Shown here: positions 54,301 to 60,754 of the stretch, piece by piece
Layout of the letters: each line of letters starts with the position of its first letter
How positions within the stretch are numbered: position 1 is the first letter of the stretch
Origin: Chitinophagaceae bacterium
GTDB lineage: Bacteria > Bacteroidota > Bacteroidia > Chitinophagales > Chitinophagaceae
Assembly (NCBI GenBank): GCA_023957155.1
Contig: JAMLHK010000006.1
Location: 124,001 to 188,000 of the forward strand
Length of the DNA: 64,000 nucleotides
Direction of reading: 5' to 3'
The notes under the pieces: model-generated
Told to the model about the DNA's origin: nothing
What the model saw: the letters and a program-made list of their open reading frames with translations, nothing else
The model's database searches: none
Position numbers and translations under genes: made by a program

Positions 54301-56906
54301 AATAAAAATCCCCAGGGCTTCTGTCCCTCCGGAATACGGATGCCTGCGTAGCTTTTATAGGGGCTGTAGGGGATTACCATGTTGTCTACGCTGAATGCTC
54401 CACCGGGTTCGAACACTTTTATAAGCAGGCTGGCATTGAGCATACCCGGCGCATTTTTTATAGCGCCGAATGCGGTATTTACCCGGGCTTCACCCTGTTC
54501 ATTCAACCGGTTGTCAAAGATCGTTTTCATTTCAGTAGTATACCCCGAGGTGGGATCATCAAAATCATAGCCGGGGTATTTTTTGAAAACTGTTTTCCGT
54601 GCATATAGTGAAGCATCAATTTTAGCTTCGAGATTTTTTGCCGGTGCGCCAAACAACCATTGCGACTTTAAGGTACCGCCCGGTATACCATCGGTGCCTA
54701 AAACGGGATCATTGCCGAAATCCAGCGCGATCTTCAGGCGGTTGGGCATTACCGTTTCCACTTTTAGTCTTTTTTCAAAAACTGCACCACCCACTTTAAT
54801 CCTGGCCAGCCAGTTGCCTGTGGGAGAACTTACATCGGTGGACGTAGTAAACAGGTAAAAGCCGTGCTGGGCAGAGGTTTCCACCATCCGTTTATATAAC
54901 TGCCCCTGGGGGGTAATTAAATTTAACTCAACAGGATGGTCTTTAGGTAGTTTGCCGGCTTTGTCTTCCAGGATAAAGTTAATGTACATCGTATCGCCCG
55001 GTCTCCATACCCCGCGTTCTCCGAAAATAAAACCCTTAAGCCCGTTTCTTACCTCTATCCCCGATACATCAAAGCGGCTTAACAGGAGGGAGTTGCCGTC
55101 ATCTAATTTCAGATATCCTTTTTCGTTCCCTTTTTTGGCAATTAACAGGTAAGGTTTTTTGGGCAGGTTAAGATTAGCCATCCCGTTTTTATCACTCTTC
55201 GTCTTAATAAGCACCTGTTGCTGGTAATCGAGCAGTTCCAGCGTAACATCGCTCATGGGTTGTGCCGTAAGAATATCCGTTACTGCAATAACCATGCTGT
55301 TATCATTAGCTCTTTTAGCGGTAAGCCCGATATTGGAAGCAATGATGTTGCGGCTTGCCCATCTTTCTTTGTTATAGTAGGAAGGGCTGCAGGGATTGTC
55401 GCGCTGCTTCCAGTTATACCCGTAAGGATAATAAGCGTTATATACTTTCCAGAAGCCATCTTCGCTGTCTGAGGGTTCTCCTTCGCTACCGGTATACCAG
55501 TTGTAATATTCGTTATCTTCATCATCCTCTTCTTTGTTTGCGGTATGACAGGTATATAAAGAGTATTCCGGCCGAAAGCCTATCGTTACATGATAAATAG
55601 CGCCCGGCTCAGTTTTCAGGTACTGATCTATGTCTAATGAGAACTTTTGTTTGCGGTGCAGGTCGAGTGTTTTGTCGTTATCTAACCGGATCGTCTGCTG
55701 TACAACGGGTGTGGCTACACGCCGGAGGTCATATTCTCCATCGTAGTTATTTGACTGGAAAAACTGGGGGATATTATTCTCATAGATTTTAATGATGCTG
55801 ATATCCACCGCGTTGAGGTTAATTGTTTCAAATGGCAGTACCAGCTTGCCGGCGTTGGGAAGGATTACGCCCCGTCCCCGCATGGTAACGGAAGGCAGCC
55901 GGTTTTCAAAAAACAGGTTTGCCGTAAATGATTTATCTAACCTGTTGCCCCATACATTTTGTATTCCTTCATTAGCAGTGACGGTGTAGTTGCCTTCAAA
56001 ATTGTCGGGCACATATAATTTTACTTCGCTGCCGTCCATACTATAGCTGAGATCGGATTGCTGGCTTACCGTGATCAGCCCGTTCAGTTGCTGGCCGGTA
56101 GCAATGGCTTCGGAGAATTGAACAAGGATATAATTTTCCATCTCCTGTACACTCCGGATATCCAGTACTTTAAAATCGCCTATGGCCGGTATTTCCACAT
56201 TTTTACTTCCTTTTTCCTTTAGTCCCAGTGGTGTTCCGTCCCACTGTAGCTGCAGCGGGGATGCGGTTGTACCGCGTTTAATATTTCCTATAATGAATTG
56301 GTGGGTGCGGCTGCTTTCATTATGCTCCCATTTTATGGTGGCCGGCTTATCCAGGTACCGGGCGGTCAGCAATTTTTCTATATCTGCGGTTGATTCCATA
56401 TCTGCCGTTTCTATTGCACCGGAGAAGATCATGGTTTCCTTTGAATTTCCTTCTGCTTTCAGCCCGTTTTCTATTAGCAGGAATTCGGGCTTTGTTGCCT
56501 GTACGTTAAAGGTAAAGCTGGAAAAATTCTCGGGAACATCGGCGGCTTTACCCAGGTTAAAACGTACGGTATACATTTGTCCCGGGCTGAGGTATTCATC
56601 AGGTTTAAATTCTATCGTTCTTGCATCTGTCCAGTAAGCTTTGCCTTTTACCGAAGGCGTAAAGGAAAACATCGGATCTTTTAACGTCTCATTCAGCGTA
56701 TGTGTGGAAGGGGTTTCGGATGCTAAGCGTATCCGTATGGCAGACGTTTTTGATATTACTCCTGAAGTGTATCCTTCAATATACCTGCTGAAAGCCGGGT
56801 CAATAGAGTTTCTTTTTTCTTTTTGCTTACAGGCAAAGAATACAAAGGAGAATAATAATATCAGCGTGCAGGGCTGCACTATTCCGTATTTTAAAAGTTT
56901 CATCAT
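51327..56906 (-). CDS. yfhM: Bacterial alpha-2-macroglobulin family lipoprotein
   Basis: 1859 residues. A lipoprotein signal with lipobox FFAC stands at residues about 15-26. Several macroglobulin-like domains follow, including FIFGERGVWRPGDTMYINFILED (MG3-like), then the thioester domain with the intact CxEQ motif PHGCIEQITSAV (Cys1408, Gln1411) and helical YKNFQLPDGGFSYWPGL, ending in a receptor-binding-type domain. The thioester can trap attacking proteases covalently. In Gram-negatives it works with PbpC as a periplasmic guard. It starts the yfhM-pbpC operon. Confidence 0.94.
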   Translation of the reverse strand: MMKLLKYGIVQPCTLILLFSFVFFACKQKEKRNSIDPAFSRYIEGYTSGVISKTSAIRIRLASETPSTHTLNETLKDPMFSFTPSVKGKAYWTDARTIEFKPDEYLSPGQMYTVRFNLGKAADVPENFSSFTFNVQATKPEFLLIENGLKAEGNSKETMIFSGAIETADMESTADIEKLLTARYLDKPATIKWEHNESSRTHQFIIGNIKRGTTASPLQLQWDGTPLGLKEKGSKNVEIPAIGDFKVLDIRSVQEMENYILVQFSEAIATGQQLNGLITVSQQSDLSYSMDGSEVKLYVPDNFEGNYTVTANEGIQNVWGNRLDKSFTANLFFENRLPSVTMRGRGVILPNAGKLVLPFETINLNAVDISIIKIYENNIPQFFQSNNYDGEYDLRRVATPVVQQTIRLDNDKTLDLHRKQKFSLDIDQYLKTEPGAIYHVTIGFRPEYSLYTCHTANKEEDDEDNEYYNWYTGSEGEPSDSEDGFWKVYNAYYPYGYNWKQRDNPCSPSYYNKERWASRNIIASNIGLTAKRANDNSMVIAVTDILTAQPMSDVTLELLDYQQQVLIKTKSDKNGMANLNLPKKPYLLIAKKGNEKGYLKLDDGNSLLLSRFDVSGIEVRNGLKGFIFGERGVWRPGDTMYINFILEDKAGKLPKDHPVELNLITPQGQLYKRMVETSAQHGFYLFTTSTDVSSPTGNWLARIKVGGAVFEKRLKVETVMPNRLKIALDFGNDPVLGTDGIPGGTLKSQWLFGAPAKNLEAKIDASLYARKTVFKKYPGYDFDDPTSGYTTEMKTIFDNRLNEQGEARVNTAFGAIKNAPGMLNASLLIKVFEPGGAFSVDNMVIPYSPYKSYAGIRIPEGQKPWGFLLTDKNYELPVVNVDAKGNALPGTQRMEVTLYRVSWRWWWDNTGDGFSNFTQNTYNKLLKKDTVRLTNGSGKWNLSAPGGEWGRYLVLVRDLGSRHTTGQVVYFDDPWWQTRGNTDDPSAAAMLSFTSDKEKYNVGDNITLQIPGSKGSRALISIESGSRVIKTDWLDMQDGQTPYTFKAEAGMAPNIYANVSLIQPHAQTINDLPIRMYGVIPILVEDKSTVIKPVIQMPDVIRPEQQTDITVSETSGLPMTYCVAIVDDGLLDLTRFKTPNPHDAFFAREALGVKSWDMFDNVIGAWGAELERILTIGGDETAGGGAKESRANRFKPVVKYLGPFHLKKGEKQTHRFQLPPYIGSVRTMVVASGGNAYGFSEKTITVKKPLMLLGTLPRVLSPTENIKLPVTVFAMEKNISRVTVTLHSNAYLETVGNASQQVDFTSPGEKMLYFDVKVKENTGVGKVQLTASGGSEKATYEVELDVRNPNPVMTRVAASELHAGQQWNETAIPLGIPGNGKATLELSGIPPVNLEKRLDYLIQYPHGCIEQITSAVFPQLVLSQLTDLSDRKKAETERNIRAGIERYKNFQLPDGGFSYWPGLAESDEWGTSYAGHFLLKAREKGYIVPAELLQQWLIYQRNKATRWMPSTTNFYGGDLTQAYRLYLLALAKAPELGAMNRLKEFKYLSPEAGWRLAAAYQLTGQQEVASDLIAGLPYSFKERQMPGISYGSGLRDEAMVLEALTLMNKRKEASEVLKVVTARLATDNWYSTQTTAYSLIAIAAYCGTDTNDGKKIQAAAGVNGKSMNISSASPVIQIPVSLTDNNKKITVINKGTNILYARLIIQGQPLTGEETEVKNNPDVLSVKVDYVTLNGNPVNTESIEQGTDFVARVSIRNPGIRGKYRNMTLTQLFPGGWEILNTRMLNNEGSYTSSPYNYLDIRDDRVYTHFDIKEGETLTYYVMLNAAYKGRYFLPGAYCEAMYDETISAGVKGKWVEVK

Positions 56907-57041
56907 GCAAAAGGTGTTTTAGCTGAAAGACCGGAAAGTATGTTACTCCTGTTTAAAGGTTAATTATAAATGATATTCAGAGGCCAAGGTGCTGCTCTTA
57001 TTTTATGTATTGAAAGCAGGTATAGTTAAAAAAAACGTAAA

Positions 57042-57068
57042 AAAGCCGCTTCAGACCGGAGCGGCTTT
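57042..57068 (-). terminator. Terminator of the Cys-rich secreted protein gene
   Basis: AAAGCCGCT (57042-57050) pairs perfectly with AGCGGCTTT (57060-57068). On the minus strand a run of six T follows. It is 35 bases beyond the stop of the gene at 57104. Confidence 0.8.
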
Positions 57069-57103
57069 CTGTTTATAATTTATAATGTTTACCGGGCTGA
57101 AGA

Positions 57104-57487
57104 TTATCCTTCTGCTTTAACCTCTTCCACTACTAAGCTTTGGACCCCGTTCTTGCTAATTACTTTCCCGGTGATCTCAATATTTTCAGCGGCATGCTGG
57201 ATCGCTTTTTTATATGCATCGGCCTTTTTATGATCTTCTACCAAAAGGTATACTTTGCCATCGGCTTTGTTCAGTATCCCGGCAGGCAGACCTTTGTCCA
57301 AACATCCCTGGGCGCAGCCTTTATGTCCTTTTCCTGATGCTCCGCCGGTCATGTAACAAGACAGATCCAGCACTTCTCCTTTTATTGTTTTTGTACTTTG
57401 TGCAAAGCTGTCGGCAGAAAAGGAGAACAGCATTCCGGCGAGGAGAAAGCCGGATAATTTCACGTTGCGCATGTTTATTGTTTTCAT
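57104..57487 (-). CDS. Secreted Cys/His-motif protein, unknown function
   Basis: 127 residues with a signal peptide (about 1-29, ending FSADSFAQ). The mature part has GEVLDLSCYMTGG (Cys44) followed by GKGHKGCAQGCLDKGLPAGIL (His55, Cys58, Cys62) and a beta-rich C-terminus with NIEITGKVISKNG. This C..H..C...C spacing looks like a metal or haem site, and the end has an OB-like appearance. I recall related hypothetical proteins in Bacteroidota and Acidobacteria but no established function. A second ATG at 57472 is an alternative start. It is divergent from the haem-binding protein gene. Confidence 0.7.
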   Translation of the reverse strand: MKTINMRNVKLSGFLLAGMLFSFSADSFAQSTKTIKGEVLDLSCYMTGGASGKGHKGCAQGCLDKGLPAGILNKADGKVYLLVEDHKKADAYKKAIQHAAENIEITGKVISKNGVQSLVVEEVKAEG

Positions 57488-57590
57488 GATGAAGTGTGTT
57501 TATGAATGAATAAATTGAATATACGATAATAAAGGTACAAATTCCCCCATGCAAAGCTGTTTATATTAACTTTATGTCAAAAATGAGGCT

Positions 57591-58082
57591 ATGAACAGGT
57601 GGAAAAAGGCAGGTATAGTATTTATCATCATCTTCTTGGTTATCCAGATCCCGGCATTTACGCCTGAAAAAAACAATAGCGATGAAGAGCCGGTAGATGA
57701 TATTACCGCTGCGTACGATGTACCGATGGATATACTGATGCACCTGTATAATGCCTGCTATGATTGTCATTCCAACTATACCAAAGCCTATCCCTGGTAT
57801 TATCATATACAGCCTGTGAGCTGGTGGATGGACTGGCATATACGTGAAGGGAAGAAGGAATTAAATTTTTCTGAATTTGCCGCCTATGCCCCGGGTAAGG
57901 TAGCCCGGAAATATAAAGAAATAGAAGAAATGATGGAGAAGAAAGCGATGCCATTGAAATCTTACCTGCTGGTACATGATGAAGCGAAACTGAGCGATGA
58001 TGAGTACCGCGATATTGCCGTATGGGCTAAAAAAATGCAGGAAGATGTATCGGCGAAAGCAAATGCGGGGCAGCAACCGTAA
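57591..58082 (+). CDS. Haem-binding domain protein (cytochrome c-like)
   Basis: 163 residues. An N-terminal membrane anchor (residues 6-22, KAGIVFIIIFLVIQIPA) precedes a haem_bd domain with a single haem c motif CYDCHSN (Cys56, Cys59, His60), then YPWYYHIQPVSWWMDWHI and KSYLLVHDEAKLSDDEYRDIAVW. These proteins are exported haem carriers of unknown partner. It is the last ordinary gene before the AT-rich island; the downstream region carries the strong hairpin at 58232-58271. Confidence 0.85.
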   Translation: MNRWKKAGIVFIIIFLVIQIPAFTPEKNNSDEEPVDDITAAYDVPMDILMHLYNACYDCHSNYTKAYPWYYHIQPVSWWMDWHIREGKKELNFSEFAAYAPGKVARKYKEIEEMMEKKAMPLKSYLLVHDEAKLSDDEYRDIAVWAKKMQEDVSAKANAGQQP

Positions 58083-58231
58083 GGGATTTGTAACCTCATT
58101 TGTATAGCTTTTACCCCATCAGCTTTTAGTGTGATTCTGATGATGTTAATACGTTTACCTCTCGGGAAGTTGTTTTATTCTGTTGCGTATCTGAGTTGCC
58201 AAAGCCATTGCACAAATGGTATGTATAATTT

Positions 58232-58271
58232 CTAAATGTCAAGTTTTTTGCACCAAAAACTTGACATTTAG
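58232..58271. repeat. Perfect 17-bp hairpin
   Basis: CTAAATGTCAAGTTTTT (58232-58248) pairs perfectly with its complement at 58255-58271 around a 6-base loop. It sits 150 bases after the haem-binding gene and 10 bases beyond the remnant gene stop, so it may be a terminator or a leftover of a mobile element end. Confidence 0.7.
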
Positions 58272-58280
58272 GATTGCCTA

Positions 58281-58460
58281 TTATTCGGTTCCAGCCCAAA
58301 ATCCACGATTGTTTTCCCTGGCTTCCTGTTGAAGTTTCGCAAAGTCGTCAGCAAATTTCATGTTGGGTGTAATGCCAACAATATAATTTTTGTTTGCTAA
58401 TAGGATTACCAACTGCCTGCCAATTCCTGATGTCGAACCTACAATGATTGCTTTCTTCAT
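58281..58460 (-). pseudogene. Chimeric remnant: SDR head joined to a nuclease-like tail
   Basis: A 59-codon frame. Residues 1-31 (MKKAIIVGSTSGIGRQL, then LLANKNYIVGIT) are the Rossmann beginning of a short-chain dehydrogenase, including the TSGIG glycine motif. Residues about 34-57 (FADDFAKLQQEARENNRGFW) look like the very end of a staphylococcal-nuclease-type protein. Neither domain is complete, so this is most likely a scar from a deletion joining two genes, and unlikely to be functional. Confidence 0.55.
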
Positions 58461-58500
58461 TTGAATATCAGGGTCTTTCTAAAGTGAAGGAGAATGGTTT

Positions 58501-58612
58501 AGGGCTTGGTGTAAGCGGGGATTTTTAACACTATTGCTGATTAGAATTACTACTGTTTGTTTTAAATCTTCCGTTCATTAGAAATTCGTCAGCCCCGCTT
58601 ACGCCAAACCCT
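58501..58612. repeat. 20-base inverted repeat pair
   Basis: AGGGCTTGGTGTAAGCGGGG at 58501-58520 matches the reverse complement of 58593-58612 at 18 of 20 positions, with 72 bases between. It lies directly outside the left end of the defence-like block. Confidence 0.6.
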
Positions 58613-58613
58613 T

Positions 58614-58628
58614 GTTGGCGGTAGTTTT
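58614..58628 (+). repeat. Left candidate island end repeat
   Basis: GTTGGCGGTAGTTTT. The same sequence, inverted and with two differences, is at 63390-63404. The two copies face each other and bracket the methyltransferase operon and its insertion sequence. Confidence 0.4.
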
Positions 58629-59364
58629 ATTTTTTAATTTTAGAAGCATATAATAATTCTTCAATTGTCATACGATATTGAAGTTTTATGTTATCAATGT
58701 CTTTCCTTTTAGCATTGTATTGTATTCGGTGAGCCGAAAAATTTCCAACTTGTCTAAACTTGTCTAATACTTCTAAACTGTCTTTTGATAAAGTATATGG
58801 CTTGTTACTACAAGTGTGATTGATTATGTAACTCAAATTTTTAAAACCATTATTATTGTCCGTTATTTGGTATTCTAACTTTACAGCTTCATAGGAATGA
58901 ATTAACAGTATTTCTAATAGCCGTCTCATTAGCACAGCACAACCATCAAAAATGTTGTTGTTGTATGATGCGTTAATCTGTTTTGCTATATTTTCTATGT
59001 ATCCACGAGTTGATTTAATTAAACTGTCGGGTAAAACAGTGTCATCTGTAAGAATTTCTTCACTAAGATTAGTTACAAAAGAAAATTTCGCTGACAATTC
59101 TTGAGAGTACTTACTTACAGGTTTATATGAATTAGGCTTTGTTCCTTTTGTTACATTCTTAGAGGCTCTCAAATCATTTTTAAGATATGTTTGATTATAT
59201 TTTGGCAAATCACAATCAACAAAACACTTATTTACTTCTGATAAAGTTAGTTCGGTTTGGGTAGTAGCATAATAATACCAAATGAAAGAAGTTGCAAGTT
59301 CTCTCTTCGTTGCATTTTCATTTATTAAAAGTTGTGCAAGTTTCTTAATCTTGTTCATTTTCAA
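58627..59364 (-). CDS. Unrecognised protein: winged-helix-like N-terminus and DUF4145/HEPN-like C-terminus
   Basis: 245 residues, last gene of the restriction-modification operon, overlapping the previous gene by 20 bases. Residues about 1-85 resemble a winged helix (ATKRELATSFIWYYYATTQ, then TYLKNDLRASKNVTKGTKPNSYKPV). Residues about 120-240 have the pattern of DUF4145-type HEPN domains: IFDGCAVLMRRLLEILLIHSYEAV and then LDKFRQVGNFSAHRIQY, with Arg204 and His212. HEPN proteins are often RNases or helpers in anti-phage systems. The Arg-His spacing (seven residues between) is longer than the classical R-x4-6-H, so catalysis is uncertain. Confidence 0.6.
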   Translation of the reverse strand: MKMNKIKKLAQLLINENATKRELATSFIWYYYATTQTELTLSEVNKCFVDCDLPKYNQTYLKNDLRASKNVTKGTKPNSYKPVSKYSQELSAKFSFVTNLSEEILTDDTVLPDSLIKSTRGYIENIAKQINASYNNNIFDGCAVLMRRLLEILLIHSYEAVKLEYQITDNNNGFKNLSYIINHTCSNKPYTLSKDSLEVLDKFRQVGNFSAHRIQYNAKRKDIDNIKLQYRMTIEELLYASKIKK

Positions 59365-59998
59365 TTTCTAAGTCATTATTATTTTCACTTGCTTCTTGAT
59401 TGGATACTTTAGTCTTCCTAACTCTTGGTTTCCTCTTCTTTGTTGTGGAATTACCGTTTAGGATATTGATTGATGCATCACAACCCGATTCAGTAATCAT
59501 TAATTCATCGTCCGTAAGGCTTGAAATGTAAAGTTTCTTTGTTAGGCTATTTAAGCTAACTGTCAATGCTTTGCGTCTGGAATCGCTAAATACTTTATGT
59601 TCTCTTAGTGTATCAAGAATAGATTGTCTTGTGAACGAATCTTTTCCGAAGTTTGAATTTATATAGCAAACAATTAGTATTACTTCAGGTTCAGATTTTG
59701 TGAGACCTTTTATTAGAACATCTTTCATTTGTATGGACTTCATATTATTCGGCAATAGTCCATTATGATTACTTACGTTTGGTAGGTCTTTGGGTTCTGC
59801 TAACACCAAATTATTTTGTTGGTAATGTATGTTCTGATTAATTACTTCCTTTTGAGAATTATCTGTCTGGGCAATCAATCCAAATTTGTCAAGCAAATAT
59901 TTTACAACTCTAATTTTTGCTGTATCATCAAGTCTTGACAATGCTCTTGAGCATTTCTCAATAGCGTCAGTTTCAAAATCGTCATCAAAATGTCTCAT
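59345..59998 (-). CDS. Unrecognised protein, winged-helix-like with basic tail
   Basis: 217 residues, third gene of the operon, 45 bases after the endonuclease gene. The first 40 residues contain a helix IEKCSRALSRLDDTAKIRVVKYLLDKFG that recurs at the N-terminus of many small phage- and island-borne proteins. Residues about 95-175 look like a winged helix (EPEVILIVCYINSNFGKDSFTRQSIL then VSLNSLTKKLYISSLTDDELMITESG). The tail is Lys/Arg-rich (TTKKRKPRVRKTK) and then acidic. DNA binding is plausible. I do not know the family. It ends inside the start of the next gene (20 bases overlap), which suggests translational coupling. Confidence 0.6.
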   Translation of the reverse strand: MRHFDDDFETDAIEKCSRALSRLDDTAKIRVVKYLLDKFGLIAQTDNSQKEVINQNIHYQQNNLVLAEPKDLPNVSNHNGLLPNNMKSIQMKDVLIKGLTKSEPEVILIVCYINSNFGKDSFTRQSILDTLREHKVFSDSRRKALTVSLNSLTKKLYISSLTDDELMITESGCDASINILNGNSTTKKRKPRVRKTKVSNQEASENNNDLEIENEQD

Positions 59999-60043
59999 AT
60001 TTTAGTATTTTAACTATCATTTAGTTTGTTTTGGGGAATAAAA

Positions 60044-60754
60044 CTAAAAAGAACTTTGGGATAACTTATTTATTTCTCTCGCAATCTCGTTTATTACTTC
60101 TTCGTTTTTGATTTTGTCGTCAATGCTGAAAACTATGAATACTTGTCCACAGAATTTTTTAGTAAAGTTGTCAAAACTTGCTTTCATTCGTTCTGTCGCT
60201 GAATAATTGCCAAAATTTGCTTTTGCTGTTACAGGTTTTATTTGAATACCAAATGCTTTGTCGCCAACCCAACCCAAATAATCAATGTCACCTGCGTGAT
60301 CAAGTTCGGGGTCGCTTTCTTCAAATTTTACATTCGGAAATTCTTTTGCCAAATTATCTTCAATGACAGATTTTTCACGAATAAAACTGTCAAAAGTTCT
60401 GTTGATTGTTAGGTTATGAATGTAATCAATACAGTCTTGTAATGTGAGTTGATTAAACGCTTCTGTCCATTCGGGAATTACGATTACTCTAATTTTTTCG
60501 TAAAGTCGTTCGCCCAATTCAGCTAAACTTTCTTTCGTTATTTTTATTGGTGTTTTGCCATCTGTGTTTGCATTTCCAAAATACCATTGTTCCCAATCTT
60601 CAATAGTTTTCGGCTGACATTCACGAATGAGAGCCATTACAGCACCAACCTTGTTTGGTCGTGAAAGTTGATAGGTTTGAGTTGCGTAATTGAGAACTTT
60701 TTCCTTTTTACCAAATTCCTTTGAATATCGTTTTATTACTTGTTTTTTAGCCAT
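60044..60754 (-). CDS. Type II restriction endonuclease, MjaI-like family
   Basis: 236 residues. It overlaps the methyltransferase by 8 bases. The sequence matches the pattern I remember for MjaI-type endonucleases (LGERLYEKIRVIVIPEWTEAF; LQDCIDYIHNLTINRTFDSFIREK; SDPELDHAGDIDYLG). A PD-(D/E)xK-like active site is seen as GDIDYLGWVGDKAFGIQIKP, with Asp156, Asp158, Gln171 and Lys173 in a D..QxK order. MjaI cuts CTAG, so CTAG is a possible target here, but that rests on family memory. It belongs with the methyltransferase upstream. Confidence 0.75.
   Translation of the reverse strand: MAKKQVIKRYSKEFGKKEKVLNYATQTYQLSRPNKVGAVMALIRECQPKTIEDWEQWYFGNANTDGKTPIKITKESLAELGERLYEKIRVIVIPEWTEAFNQLTLQDCIDYIHNLTINRTFDSFIREKSVIEDNLAKEFPNVKFEESDPELDHAGDIDYLGWVGDKAFGIQIKPVTAKANFGNYSATERMKASFDNFTKKFCGQVFIVFSIDDKIKNEEVINEIAREINKLSQSSF

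Larger units (their letters stand above)
58083..58626. other. Left flank of the AT-rich island
   Basis: 544 bases holding a strong hairpin (58232-58271), a chimeric gene remnant (58281-58460), a 20-base inverted repeat pair (58501-58520 and 58593-58612) and the left candidate end repeat (58614-58628). No complete gene is seen. Confidence 0.6.
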
